Positions 40,837 to 48,641 of a stretch of 64,000 nt of DNA are shown here, one piece after another (positions within the stretch are counted from its first letter, which is position 1; every line of letters starts with the position of its first letter). The translations under genes were made by a program, and so were the position numbers. This DNA comes from Mesorhizobium prunaredense (GTDB lineage Bacteria > Pseudomonadota > Alphaproteobacteria > Rhizobiales > Rhizobiaceae). The stretch lies in assembly GCF_900156895.1 (NCBI RefSeq), contig NZ_FTPD01000023.1, positions 130,892-194,891 on the forward strand, read 5' to 3'. The notes beneath the pieces were generated by a model. It did not search any database and was not told the origin of the DNA. It saw nothing but the letters and a program-made list of their open reading frames with translations.

Positions 40837-41787
40837 TCACTCGCCCGGATCGTTGACCACGGCCCAACCGTCATCGGGATCGAACGCCGTGATCTTTTCG
40901 GCGAGCGCCGCCGTATCGGGCCCGAGATCCTTTTCGTAGACTGTGCCGTACTGGTTTACGACGAAGGTCATGATGCCTGTGCGGTCGTATTCGGCAGGCA
41001 TCGCGATCAGCCCAAAGCCGGCGATCATGTTGCCGTTGATGACGTAGTCGTACTGGCCGCCGGCGACGTTAGCGCCTTGACCGTTCAATATGCGGTAGCG
41101 GTATCCGAAATAGCCGTCCTCGGCGGCCGTCGCCAACTCGGCCTGGCTGATCAGCGAACCAAATGGGCTTTCCGGCACGCCGTCGCCGGGTTCCCAATAG
41201 AGCCCGTCATATGTCCCGGGCGTGCTGATCAACTTCTGAGCATATTCGCCGACGCCATCCTCGTCCCAGTCGGTTTCCTTGTAATCCTCCTGGGCCTCGA
41301 CATAGGCGCGCAGGTTGGCGACGGTGGTCAGCTCGTTCTCGCCGATCCTGCGGTTGATGACTTCTTCCAGCCCGGCGATGGTATCGAACGCCCATTTGCC
41401 CTCTGTCTGCACGACAGGGAATGGAAACGGCCATACCTGGTTACCAAGAAGAAGCGAGCGGCGGTCGGCTGCCAGTTCCTTGACGGCGATGGCCTTCGCC
41501 GCCTCTTCGCGGATTTCCGGAAAGCTCGCCTCCACTTCCTTCGACTTCAGCACTTCGCTGGGCGACAGTCCGAGAAGCGAGGCGACGGCCTCCTTGTCAT
41601 CTTCCTCCAGCGCTTTGCGGAACGCCTCGACGAGTTCGTCGACTGTTGCGAACGGCGTGGGCGTCTCGCCGATGAAGGCATCGAAATCCTGCGTGGTGCT
41701 GGTCTGTGCTTCCTGGGCGCCGCCGGTCGAAAGTGCGGGAACGCCGAGCGAAAGTGCGAGAGTTGCGGTAATGAGGTATCGGATCAT
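40837..41787 (-). CDS. DUF2950 family periplasmic protein
   Basis: The ~316-residue precursor has a signal peptide (YLITATLALSLGVPALS) and the DUF2950 body: FATVDELVEAFRKALEEDD, WPFPFPVVQTEGKWAFDT, INRRIGENELTTVANLRAYVEAQEDY, DGLYWEPGDGVPESPFG, GYFGYRYRILNGQG and TFVVNQYGTVYEKDLG. AGGAA 7 bases before this ATG sets the start. It is followed upstream by the DUF3300 gene on the same strand; the two families are often neighbours in proteobacteria. No biochemical role is known. Confidence 0.88.
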   Translation of the reverse strand: MIRYLITATLALSLGVPALSTGGAQEAQTSTTQDFDAFIGETPTPFATVDELVEAFRKALEEDDKEAVASLLGLSPSEVLKSKEVEASFPEIREEAAKAIAVKELAADRRSLLLGNQVWPFPFPVVQTEGKWAFDTIAGLEEVINRRIGENELTTVANLRAYVEAQEDYKETDWDEDGVGEYAQKLISTPGTYDGLYWEPGDGVPESPFGSLISQAELATAAEDGYFGYRYRILNGQGANVAGGQYDYVINGNMIAGFGLIAMPAEYDRTGIMTFVVNQYGTVYEKDLGPDTAALAEKITAFDPDDGWAVVNDPGE

Positions 41788-41835
41788 GATCATGTTCCTG
41801 AAATAAACCGGATGTCGCACACGATACGGCAGTTG

Positions 41836-43233
41836 CTACCGGCGTCCTCCCCCTCGTCCGCCTCCGCCTCGTCCGCCTCCGCCCCCTCCTCTTCCACCTC
41901 TGCTCTGTACCTGGCGATGGCCGCCACCCCGGCTATAGGCGCCGCGGTTCGAATGGTTGGTCGCAACCCTGCCGGGCCGCGGATTTCCCATCGCCGAAGG
42001 CTTGCGCGGACGATTGTCGGCGCGCGCAGCCGGCTTTTTCCTGGAGGACTTCTTCTGGGCGACTTTCTTGGCCGCAGGTTTGTTGGCCGCCGGTTTCGCC
42101 TTCCTGTGCTGGTCCGAGACGCGTTTTGCATCGGGCCGCTTCGTCCCCGACTTCGGCAGCTTGGCCTGCGGCCGGTCCTTCAAACCTTCGGCGACGTTCT
42201 TGCGGACATCCTTGCCCTTGAGGTCATGCGCCCGCGCCTGCTTGCCCTTGCCCGACTCCCGGCGGTCCTTGGCCTTGCTGGCAATGTTGTTGAAGTCCTT
42301 GCTCTTCAGGTTCTGCTTGAGCTTGTCGCGGTCGATGTTCGCGTTCTTGAGATTGATCTTGTCGCGGTCGATGTTCTTGAGATCGAGGTCCTTCAGTCTG
42401 TCGATGTCGATATTGTCGATGTCGATATTGTCGAAATCGATATCGATGTTGTCGCCGATATCGACGTCGAGATCCACGTCTCCGCCCCAGGTTCCCCAGT
42501 CGTCCCAGTCGACCACAGCGGCCCACATCGCACCGGTGGCAAGCGCGGCCCAGTAGGGCGCCGTCGGATAGTAGTAGGAGGGGTACGGGTCGTAGGCGAT
42601 CGGGTCGCCCGCTATGACGTAGTCGGGCTCGTACAGCATTTCGGGGGGATAGGTCGGGATATAGACGGTCTGCGGATCAGCAGACCTGATAACGACATGG
42701 TCGCCTTCGTTGACAACCTGCACCTGTTCCGTCGTCTTCAAGTAGTTCTTGGCCACGGCCTCGTCGCGCAACTGCTGGATGGCCACGAGCAGATCCTTCT
42801 GCTGGTTCGCGGCCGCGGCCCCCAACTGCTCGGTCCACTCGAGATCGTCGTTCATCATCTTCACGATCTCGGGATAGTTGAGCAGCGAGATCACGCTGCC
42901 ATCCCATTTGTCGCTCGGCTCGAGGTCGGGAGACTTCGCCTTTTCGTCGAGAAAGCGGGCCGCCTGCACGATCTGCAACGGATAGAGCGACGCCGCGATG
43001 GTGAGCGCGACGAGATCGTCAGGATAAAGCGCGATCGGCGCGGTCAGAACCTTCAATTCGTCGAGCGTGAGAGGAGCAGGCTCCTCGGTGGCGGCGGCCG
43101 GTTCGCTGTCGACCGCCGGTCGGGGAGTGGGCGTGGGGGTCTGGCCGTAGGCAGGCGCACCGAACGGCGCGGAAAGAAGCAGAAGGGCCGCAAGGCCGAC
43201 TGAAACGAGGCCGAACCTGGAACAATGGGTCAT
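41836..43233 (-). CDS. DUF3300 family protein with Asp/Ile repeats and Gly/Arg tail
   Basis: The 465-residue precursor has a signal peptide (~1-30, end AYG), a DUF3300 domain (~55-225: LTAPIALYPDDLVALTIAAS, QTVYIPTYPPEMLYEP), then a repeat tract of Asp-Ile/Asp-Asn units (DIGDNIDIDFDNIDIDNIDI, ~240-265). A Lys/Arg-rich stretch (~270-420) follows, and then a final RGG-type tail of almost only Gly and Arg. The Asp/Ile region could bind cations or fold as a beta-solenoid; the basic tail could bind nucleic acid or polyanions. Transcribed towards the DUF2950 gene with a gap of ~50 bases, probably one operon. Confidence 0.85.
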   Translation of the reverse strand: MTHCSRFGLVSVGLAALLLLSAPFGAPAYGQTPTPTPRPAVDSEPAAATEEPAPLTLDELKVLTAPIALYPDDLVALTIAASLYPLQIVQAARFLDEKAKSPDLEPSDKWDGSVISLLNYPEIVKMMNDDLEWTEQLGAAAANQQKDLLVAIQQLRDEAVAKNYLKTTEQVQVVNEGDHVVIRSADPQTVYIPTYPPEMLYEPDYVIAGDPIAYDPYPSYYYPTAPYWAALATGAMWAAVVDWDDWGTWGGDVDLDVDIGDNIDIDFDNIDIDNIDIDRLKDLDLKNIDRDKINLKNANIDRDKLKQNLKSKDFNNIASKAKDRRESGKGKQARAHDLKGKDVRKNVAEGLKDRPQAKLPKSGTKRPDAKRVSDQHRKAKPAANKPAAKKVAQKKSSRKKPAARADNRPRKPSAMGNPRPGRVATNHSNRGAYSRGGGHRQVQSRGGRGGGGGGRGGGGRGGGRR

Positions 43234-43263
43234 CTGGCTGCTCCTACGGTAGCGATCGCCGAG

Positions 43264-43640
43264 CTATTTCTTTTGCACGGTGTTGAAAGTGTCGACGTAG
43301 CTCCGCCCAACCGCGCGTACGGCGCGACCTATGTCGTCATGGATATCGTCCTGGAGATTGACAAAGGAGACACGCACGCTCCAGTTGGGAGCATCGAAAC
43401 CCCCGCCATTGAGCAGCACGATCGAGTGGTTTTCCGCCAGGCGATAGACCAGGTCGTCCAGCGGATGAACATTCTTCTTCAGCCATGTGACCATTTCCTC
43501 GCCTTGGTATTTGCGCAGCCAGAATTCGAAATCGAGGGGTTCCGATAGTAAGCCGCAAAATTCGCGATGGGCTGAACATCCAGAGGCAGTCCTTGCGCGT
43601 CCGATCTGCATCTGTCCAGCATTCCGCCCGCGCCACCGCT
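43264..43640 (-). pseudogene. Remnant of aspartate 4-decarboxylase gene (aspD)
   Basis: Residues encoded at 43264-43545 match the C-terminus of PLP-dependent aspartate 4-decarboxylases: DFEFWLRKYQGEEM, PLDDLVYRLAENHSIVLLNG, GGFDAPNWSVRVSFVNL, IGRAVRAVG. Just upstream, in another frame, is GLPLDVQPIANFAAYY, the expected preceding segment, so a frameshift separates the two. The remaining ~400 residues are missing. It is divergent from an aspT remnant 380 bases away, which supports the identity. Confidence 0.78.
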
Positions 43641-43775
43641 GTTGGAGCGTTCGCGAATATGGCTTGCACTGGAAACCGTTTGCGCGGCATCGGTATGGTT
43701 TAACCGGTCACACGGGGTGAGCCGTCGCTTCAAGCTCGGAACAGAGCCAAACTCACTGGAAAATTGATGCGCCAC

Positions 43776-44020
43776 AGGAACACCCCTTCAATGGCCCTCA
43801 ACTCTCTATTGTTAAACTACTTTCTCGCGCAGTTTTTAGACACACATGATAACACCTTGAATCAGGCACGCAAGGGTGTATTGTACGACTTCAGATTAAC
43901 TGGCATTACAATCAGCGGTTTCATTTAGACAATTTTCGTACAATTTATCTTAGCGGCGGAAGCAATCGGAGAACTTCTGGCCGCTTGTTCTAGTATTGAA
44001 CCTGCATCAGGAGGGTATCA
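43776..44020. other. AT-rich intergenic region between aspD and aspT remnants
   Basis: About 245 bases of clearly lower GC than the rest, with AT-rich blocks such as TTAAACTACTTTC and ACAATTTATCTTAG. No coding frame is evident. It probably is the old divergent promoter region of aspD/aspT; AGGAGGG before the ATG-like codon at 44020 is a preserved ribosome-binding site. Confidence 0.5.
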
Positions 44021-44023
44021 TGG

Positions 44024-44483
44024 TTGAATGGGTTCGTGAGCACGCTTCGCAGCTGTCCTGAAATATTGACCTTCATGTCTCTAGCCATTTGCTATTATTT
44101 CTGCCCCTTTATGTATGAAGATCTCGGCTTAGGAGCGGTGACAGCGACCCCCATTGCAGCCGTCATCGTTAGGCAGCTTGGGATCACGATTTCTCCGTCG
44201 CTGAGGGCGCTGCTGGCAGGACTGGTTGTCGGGCATCTGCGTATGCGCTTCCCTCTCTTCGGTGGGGCCGGGACTGTACCTCGGGCACTACCTGCTCCGT
44301 ATGAACCCCATACTGCTCCTGGGAGGACTGGCTGGGGCGCAGACCATGACCGCCGGCATGGCGGCGGTGCAGGACCGCTCGGGTAGTCCGGTTGCCGTCC
44401 TTGGCTATACGCCGGCGGTTCCGATCGTCCACATCCTGCTCACAACCTGGGGGACGGTGATCGTGGGCGTGATGGCGAACTGA
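44024..44483 (+). pseudogene. Internally deleted, frameshifted aspartate:alanine antiporter (aspT)
   Basis: Frame one (44024-~44285) gives an AspT N-terminus, with STLRSCPEILTFMSLAI and VIVRQLGITISPSLRALL, then jumps to AGLVVGHLRMRFPLFGG, a segment normally found some 330 residues later. Frame two (~44260-44483) continues with YLGHYLLRMNPILLLGG, LAGAQTMTAGMAAVQ and VLGYTPAVPIVHILLTTWGT, the AspT C-terminus. So most of the transporter is deleted and the rest frameshifted. AspT exchanges aspartate for alanine and works with AspD to generate proton-motive force. Confidence 0.82.
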
Positions 44484-44508
44484 AATCCGACCTGAGAAAG
44501 GGACTTCG

Positions 44509-44895
44509 GTGGCAGTAGGATTACTCGGCAAGCCCCGATCGCGGCAGTTGAGACGCAGCTTCTTTTATGCGCTCGTGCAGCAGCTTCGCGTGGTCTGGCC
44601 GATCTTCTCCGGCATCCTTCTCGCCATGGCGGGATGCGGGCTGATCATCGGGCGTATTGAAAATTGGCGCGTCGACGAAGCTCTGTACTTCACCTTCGTG
44701 ACGGGTCTTACGATCGGCTACGGCGATTTCTCGCCGCAGCACCTTCTGACGCGGTTACTGGCGATAGCAATTGGTTTTGCCGGCATAGTGATGACAGGCC
44801 TCGTTGCGGCGGTCGCCGTGCAGGCGCTGAAGGCGGCTGAGCGCAATCTCCTGAATGAGGCTGGAAATGGGCCCCTTGATCAAAGAGATCCGTAG
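44509..44895 (+). CDS. Two-helix potassium channel family protein
   Basis: A 128-residue protein with a helix at ~27-48 (VVWPIFSGILLAMAGCGLIIG), a pore loop carrying the K+ selectivity filter TIGYGD (in FVTGLTIGYGDFSP), and a second helix at ~83-108. This is the minimal 2TM pore (ion_trans_2) that assembles as a tetramer. There is no regulatory domain, only a short C-terminal tail. GTG start with AAAGGGA upstream. It overlaps the following exchanger gene by ~29 bases, so the two ion transporters are probably coexpressed. Confidence 0.86.
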   Translation: MAVGLLGKPRSRQLRRSFFYALVQQLRVVWPIFSGILLAMAGCGLIIGRIENWRVDEALYFTFVTGLTIGYGDFSPQHLLTRLLAIAIGFAGIVMTGLVAAVAVQALKAAERNLLNEAGNGPLDQRDP

Positions 44896-45955
44896 CAACG
44901 TCGTTCTCTGGCTTTTGGCGTTTGTTCCGGTGGTATTCGTCGTCCGGCAATTGGAGCCGGAAGCGCACACGCTGCTCTTTGTGCTCTCTGTGCTGGCGAT
45001 TGTACCGCTGGCCACCTTGCTGAGCGCGGCTACCGAGTCGGTCGCGTCCAAGACGGGCGATGCGGTCGGCGGGCTGCTGAATGCCACGTTGGGAAACCTG
45101 ACGGAACTGGTCATTGCGCTGGCTGCGCTGCAAGCCGGCCAGTACACGTTGGTGAAGGCTTCTATCGCCGGAGCAATCGTCGCCAATACTCTGTTCATGT
45201 TGGGCGCCTCGTTCCTGCTAGGCGGTATCAAGTATCATGTGCAGGAGTACAACAGGGTCAGCGCCAGGCTGCAAACCAGCTTGCTGTTCCTCGCTACGAT
45301 CGCGATGGTGACCCCGTCCATGGTGGCGCAAGTCGATTCCGTTGCCACGTCCGCGTTCACCCAGCAGTTGAGCGTTGGATTGTCGGTGCTGCTCATCGGC
45401 GCCTACGCGATGGGCCTGGTCTTCTCACTGAAGACCCATCGAGAACTTTTCAGCGGAACAGCCCATGCGGAAGAAGGCGAAGCGTGGCCGATGGGCCTGG
45501 CTCTCGGAACGTTGGCAGCGGTGACAGTGCTTGTTGCTCTGGTAAGCGAAGTGTTCGTCGAGTCGGTGCAGGAGGCTGCGGTCGCGTTCGGCATGACCCC
45601 CGCCTTCGTGGGTTTCATCGTCGTTGCGTTGGTGGGCGGTTCCGCCGAGATGGCGGCGGCGTTTGCCGGCGCGCGAAGGAACCGGCTGGACCTGAGCGTG
45701 GGCATCGCGCTTGGGGCCGCATCACAGATCGCGCTTTTCGTTGCCCCGATGATGGTGCTCCTCAGCTATGTCATCGGCCCTGCTCCGATGGACCTTCTGT
45801 TCTGGCCGGGCGCGGTCGTCATGGTGCTTATCGCGACGATAACGGCATTTCTGATGACCAATAACGGACGTTCCGCATGGTTCGTCGGAGTGCTCCTGCT
45901 GATGGTCTATCTGATCTTCGCCATGACGATCTACCTTCTGCCACCGCAAATCTAG
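44867..45955 (+). CDS. Ca2+/H+ exchanger (CaCA/CAX family)
   Basis: The ~362-residue membrane protein has about 11 helices in two homologous halves. The alpha-1 repeat is GGLLNATLGNLTELVIALAA and alpha-2 is VGGSAEMAAAFAGARRNRLD followed by LSVGIALGAASQIALFVAP; the acidic Glu of each lies in the ion pathway. This fits the CAX/ChaA-like calcium:proton antiporters. ATG 44867 with GAGG six bases before it is preferred over ATG 44855. It overlaps the K+ channel gene, which suggests linked ion homeostasis. Confidence 0.92.
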   Translation: MGPLIKEIRSNVVLWLLAFVPVVFVVRQLEPEAHTLLFVLSVLAIVPLATLLSAATESVASKTGDAVGGLLNATLGNLTELVIALAALQAGQYTLVKASIAGAIVANTLFMLGASFLLGGIKYHVQEYNRVSARLQTSLLFLATIAMVTPSMVAQVDSVATSAFTQQLSVGLSVLLIGAYAMGLVFSLKTHRELFSGTAHAEEGEAWPMGLALGTLAAVTVLVALVSEVFVESVQEAAVAFGMTPAFVGFIVVALVGGSAEMAAAFAGARRNRLDLSVGIALGAASQIALFVAPMMVLLSYVIGPAPMDLLFWPGAVVMVLIATITAFLMTNNGRSAWFVGVLLLMVYLIFAMTIYLLPPQI

Positions 45956-46098
45956 GCAGGTAGCGGGCCGTGGTTCCGTCAGGGCGAATACCTGAGGTGA
46001 ACACCAAGGATGGGCTGACCGCAGGTTTGGGCGCGCCAGGAGCGGACTTGGAGAACATGACGTGAGAAGATAGGCGAGCGGCGTTGGGAGGGCAGATA

Positions 46099-47199
46099 AT
46101 GGATTCGGACGTTTCGCCTCCTCTCGTCCATCCTCGTCAGGATCTCACCCGCGTGACGCTGGCGGTGGTGTTCATCGGCAGTCTTCTCATCGCCAGCGTC
46201 TGGGTGATGCAGCCGTTTCTGCCGGCGATCGTATGGGCCACGACGTTGGTGCTTGCCACCTGGCCGCTCATGCTCTGGTTGCAGCGCCATACCGGCAACC
46301 GCCGCGGCCTTGCCGTCCTGATCATGACGCTGACCTTGCTGCTGCTTGTGATCGTGCCCTTCTGGCTGGCGCTCAGCACTGTCATCGCGAACATCGACAA
46401 GGTTGGCGACCTGGTCCGGACTATCCTGTCGATGCGACTGCCACCGCCACCCAACTGGCTGGAGGGAGTGCCCCTGGTTGGAGCACGCGCTGCCGAAGCA
46501 TGGCAGAAACTGAACTCGGCGGGCGTTCAGGAACTGGTCCAAAGACTGACCCCTTATGCCGGAACGCTGACCTACTGGTTCGCGTCAGCCACCGGAAGTT
46601 TGGGTGGCATGTTCATACATTTCCTGCTGACGACCGCGATTGCCGCGATCATGTATTCGGGCGGTGAACGGGCCGCCGCCACCGCAATTCTCTTCGGTCG
46701 CCGGCTGGGCGGCGTTCGTGGAGAGACCGCGGTAAAGCTAGCCGGCCAGGCGATCCGAAGTGTGGCCTTAGGCGTAGTGGTTACCGCCGTTGCGCAAAGC
46801 GCTGTAGCGGGTATCGGGCTGGCCGTGGCCGGCGTGCCTTATGCCGCCGTGCTCATGGCATTGATCTTCATTTTGTGTCTGATCCAGCTCGGTCCGGTCC
46901 TGGTAATGGCTCCGGCAGTGATCTGGATGTATTATTCGGGCGACACGCTTTGGGCGACGGTGTTGCTGGCCTTTACCATCGTCGCCGCGACAATGGATCA
47001 ATTTATTCGCCCTGTTCTCATCCGCAGAGGCGCCGACTTGCCTATGCTGCTTATCCTGGCCGGGGTCATCGGCGGCCTGGTAGCGTTTGGCATACTGGGC
47101 ATTTTCATAGGCCCGACGGTTCTGGCGGTCGCCTACACGCTGCTCAATGCGTGGATGGCGGATGGCGATGATAGAGAACCTCCTGGGGAAACGCGATGA
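46099..47199 (+). CDS. AI-2E family transporter (PerM/TqsA-like)
   Basis: The 366-residue membrane protein has paired N-terminal helices (~20-60), a helical pair at ~70-95, a soluble insertion (~110-155) and a C-terminal half with the family pattern (LGVVVTAVAQSAVAGIGLAV, FILCLIQLGPVLVMAPAVIW, GIFIGPTVLAVAYTLLN). Members include AI-2 exporters and Na+/H+ antiporters, so substrate assignment from the name is unsafe. GGGAGG before ATG 46099 supports the start. Confidence 0.88.
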   Translation: MDSDVSPPLVHPRQDLTRVTLAVVFIGSLLIASVWVMQPFLPAIVWATTLVLATWPLMLWLQRHTGNRRGLAVLIMTLTLLLLVIVPFWLALSTVIANIDKVGDLVRTILSMRLPPPPNWLEGVPLVGARAAEAWQKLNSAGVQELVQRLTPYAGTLTYWFASATGSLGGMFIHFLLTTAIAAIMYSGGERAAATAILFGRRLGGVRGETAVKLAGQAIRSVALGVVVTAVAQSAVAGIGLAVAGVPYAAVLMALIFILCLIQLGPVLVMAPAVIWMYYSGDTLWATVLLAFTIVAATMDQFIRPVLIRRGADLPMLLILAGVIGGLVAFGILGIFIGPTVLAVAYTLLNAWMADGDDREPPGETR

Positions 47200-47289
47200 A
47201 GCCGGCACGCGTTGCTGCTTTTAAGCTAGGCGGCAGCGCCGCGAGCCAAATCGGCTAGTAGGATGGACTCAATGCGCACGCCCGGCAGT

Positions 47290-47943
47290 TCACCCTCCAA
47301 GCGCTATAGTCGTAACTACCAAGACGCTACCGATTGCCGCCATGGCCAGAGCCATCGGCCAAGGGCTTCTGCCCATATATTTGCCGAGCCGTGCGCCGAT
47401 CAAAAACAGCATGGCGACGGCTACCGCGTTCGACGCGCGCATCGCCGTCGGCAGATCGTCGATGAACAGGAACGGCATGCTGGGTGGAAGCGTCGATACG
47501 ACGACCAGCAAGCAGATTGAAACTGCAGCTCTGACATCCCGAATGTTCACAATGCGCCGATTGTCGGATGCTGGAAGAGATCTGATGCGCGTGACGATAC
47601 TTTCGGCGTCGGCCTCGGATGTGACCAGGCGGACGTCCTTCGGCAACTCGGAGAGGAAGACGCGCCGCGCCTCTGCCAGGGGCATGACGCGGATGGCCTC
47701 AAGGAAATTTAGGCGCTTCACCCGCTCCACAGCTGTCGTCAAGGCAAACATGACGCCGTCGACAATTCCCCAAGCGAGGTTGCAGCCCAGGGCAGCCATC
47801 AGCACGACCCCCACCTTGTCGCCTTCGCCAACCGCGACGCTCATGGTGCCTGTGAAGGAAAGCGCCATCAATAGTCCGAAAATTACCTCCGACAGACGGT
47901 CGATGGGGTCGAGCACGGGTCTAACGGGATCGGGACCGTTCAT
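47290..47943 (-). CDS. VIT1/CCC1-like membrane protein
   Basis: The 217-residue protein has a membrane segment with the VIT-family flavour (DRLSEVIFGLLMALSFTGTM, LGCNLAWGIVDGVMFAL), a central ~60-residue cytoplasmic domain (AEARRVFLSELPKDVRLV), and two to three C-terminal helices. VIT1/CCC1 proteins move Fe2+ or Mn2+; whether this diverged member does is unsure. Start ATG 47943 lacks a clear ribosome-binding site; GTG nine codons upstream is an alternative. Confidence 0.7.
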   Translation of the reverse strand: MNGPDPVRPVLDPIDRLSEVIFGLLMALSFTGTMSVAVGEGDKVGVVLMAALGCNLAWGIVDGVMFALTTAVERVKRLNFLEAIRVMPLAEARRVFLSELPKDVRLVTSEADAESIVTRIRSLPASDNRRIVNIRDVRAAVSICLLVVVSTLPPSMPFLFIDDLPTAMRASNAVAVAMLFLIGARLGKYMGRSPWPMALAMAAIGSVLVVTTIALGG

Positions 47944-48141
47944 GGCAGGACAACCGGCACATGACAACACTTGAGCAATCGCACCTTACAGCAAGCGATT
48001 TCCGTTTGGAGTCTAATTCCGCTTGCCGAGTTCCCGTGCTTTGGGCAGAGGCGAACGAGTGGCTCCGCTTCAGCCTGGTGGCGCGGCGGTGTAGAACCTG
48101 TCCCATAGCGCATCCTTTGATTCGGATGGCAATGATGCGCC

Positions 48142-48336
48142 ATTAAAGTCCGGGATCAAACACCTAGCTACTACCTCGTCGCGACGGACGACCGCATGAT
48201 CCCGCCGCCTGCACAGCGCATGATGGCTGAACGCGCCGGATCTACCGTTGTTGAAACGGCCGGCAGCCACGCAGTCTATGTCTCGAGACCGCAGGCCATT
48301 GCCGACCTCATCGAGCAGGCCGCCACCGCCCAGTGA
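48142..48336 (+). pseudogene. 3' remnant of an alpha/beta hydrolase gene
   Basis: The frame translates as SYYLVATDDRMIPPPAQRMM then AERAGSTVVETAGSHAVYVS and RPQAIADLIEQAA, the last ~60 residues of alpha/beta hydrolases of the type that have D-x-M-I-P-P-x-x-Q-x-x-M-A and the catalytic His in SHAV. Upstream is blocked by stops, and the nucleophile half is missing. It ends with a normal terminator, so the 3' end of the original gene is intact. Confidence 0.8.
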
Positions 48337-48350
48337 ATATTTTCTGTTAG

Positions 48351-48385
48351 ATACCGGAGCGTCGCAAAGAACGCTCCGGTATTTT
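48351..48385 (+). terminator. Intrinsic terminator of the hydrolase remnant
   Basis: Perfect 11-base stem ATACCGGAGCG/CGCTCCGGTAT, 10-base loop, followed by TTTT. Confidence 0.88.
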
Positions 48386-48641
48386 CACGTCAGCGCCTGA
48401 GAATCAAATGGCCCAATTGAAGCGCGTTCAATGGCTGTGCCGTCGCGGCGTTTCCCTTCCGAAGTCTACTGCATACTCACCCAATAGCTTGCCTCTGCTA
48501 CTCCATTGGCGGATTTCGCCGCGTTGCCGCAATTGGCCCTTCTGGAAGGGTGCCGGGATCGACGAGTTCGATCATGATGCCCACGGAGCCCTAACGTAGA
48601 TCACACGTCGTCCCGCCCAAGGACATCACCAAGCCCGCAAA

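Noticed and set aside
41077..43203. A ~700-codon plus-strand open frame opposite DUF2950/DUF3300
   Set aside because: It is the mirror of two well-supported genes and reads as Val/Asp/Arg-rich low-complexity without any domain.
47961..48146. A 61-codon plus-strand frame between the VIT-like gene and the hydrolase remnant
   Set aside because: No ribosome-binding site, no domain, and composition unlike neighbouring genes; probably non-coding debris.
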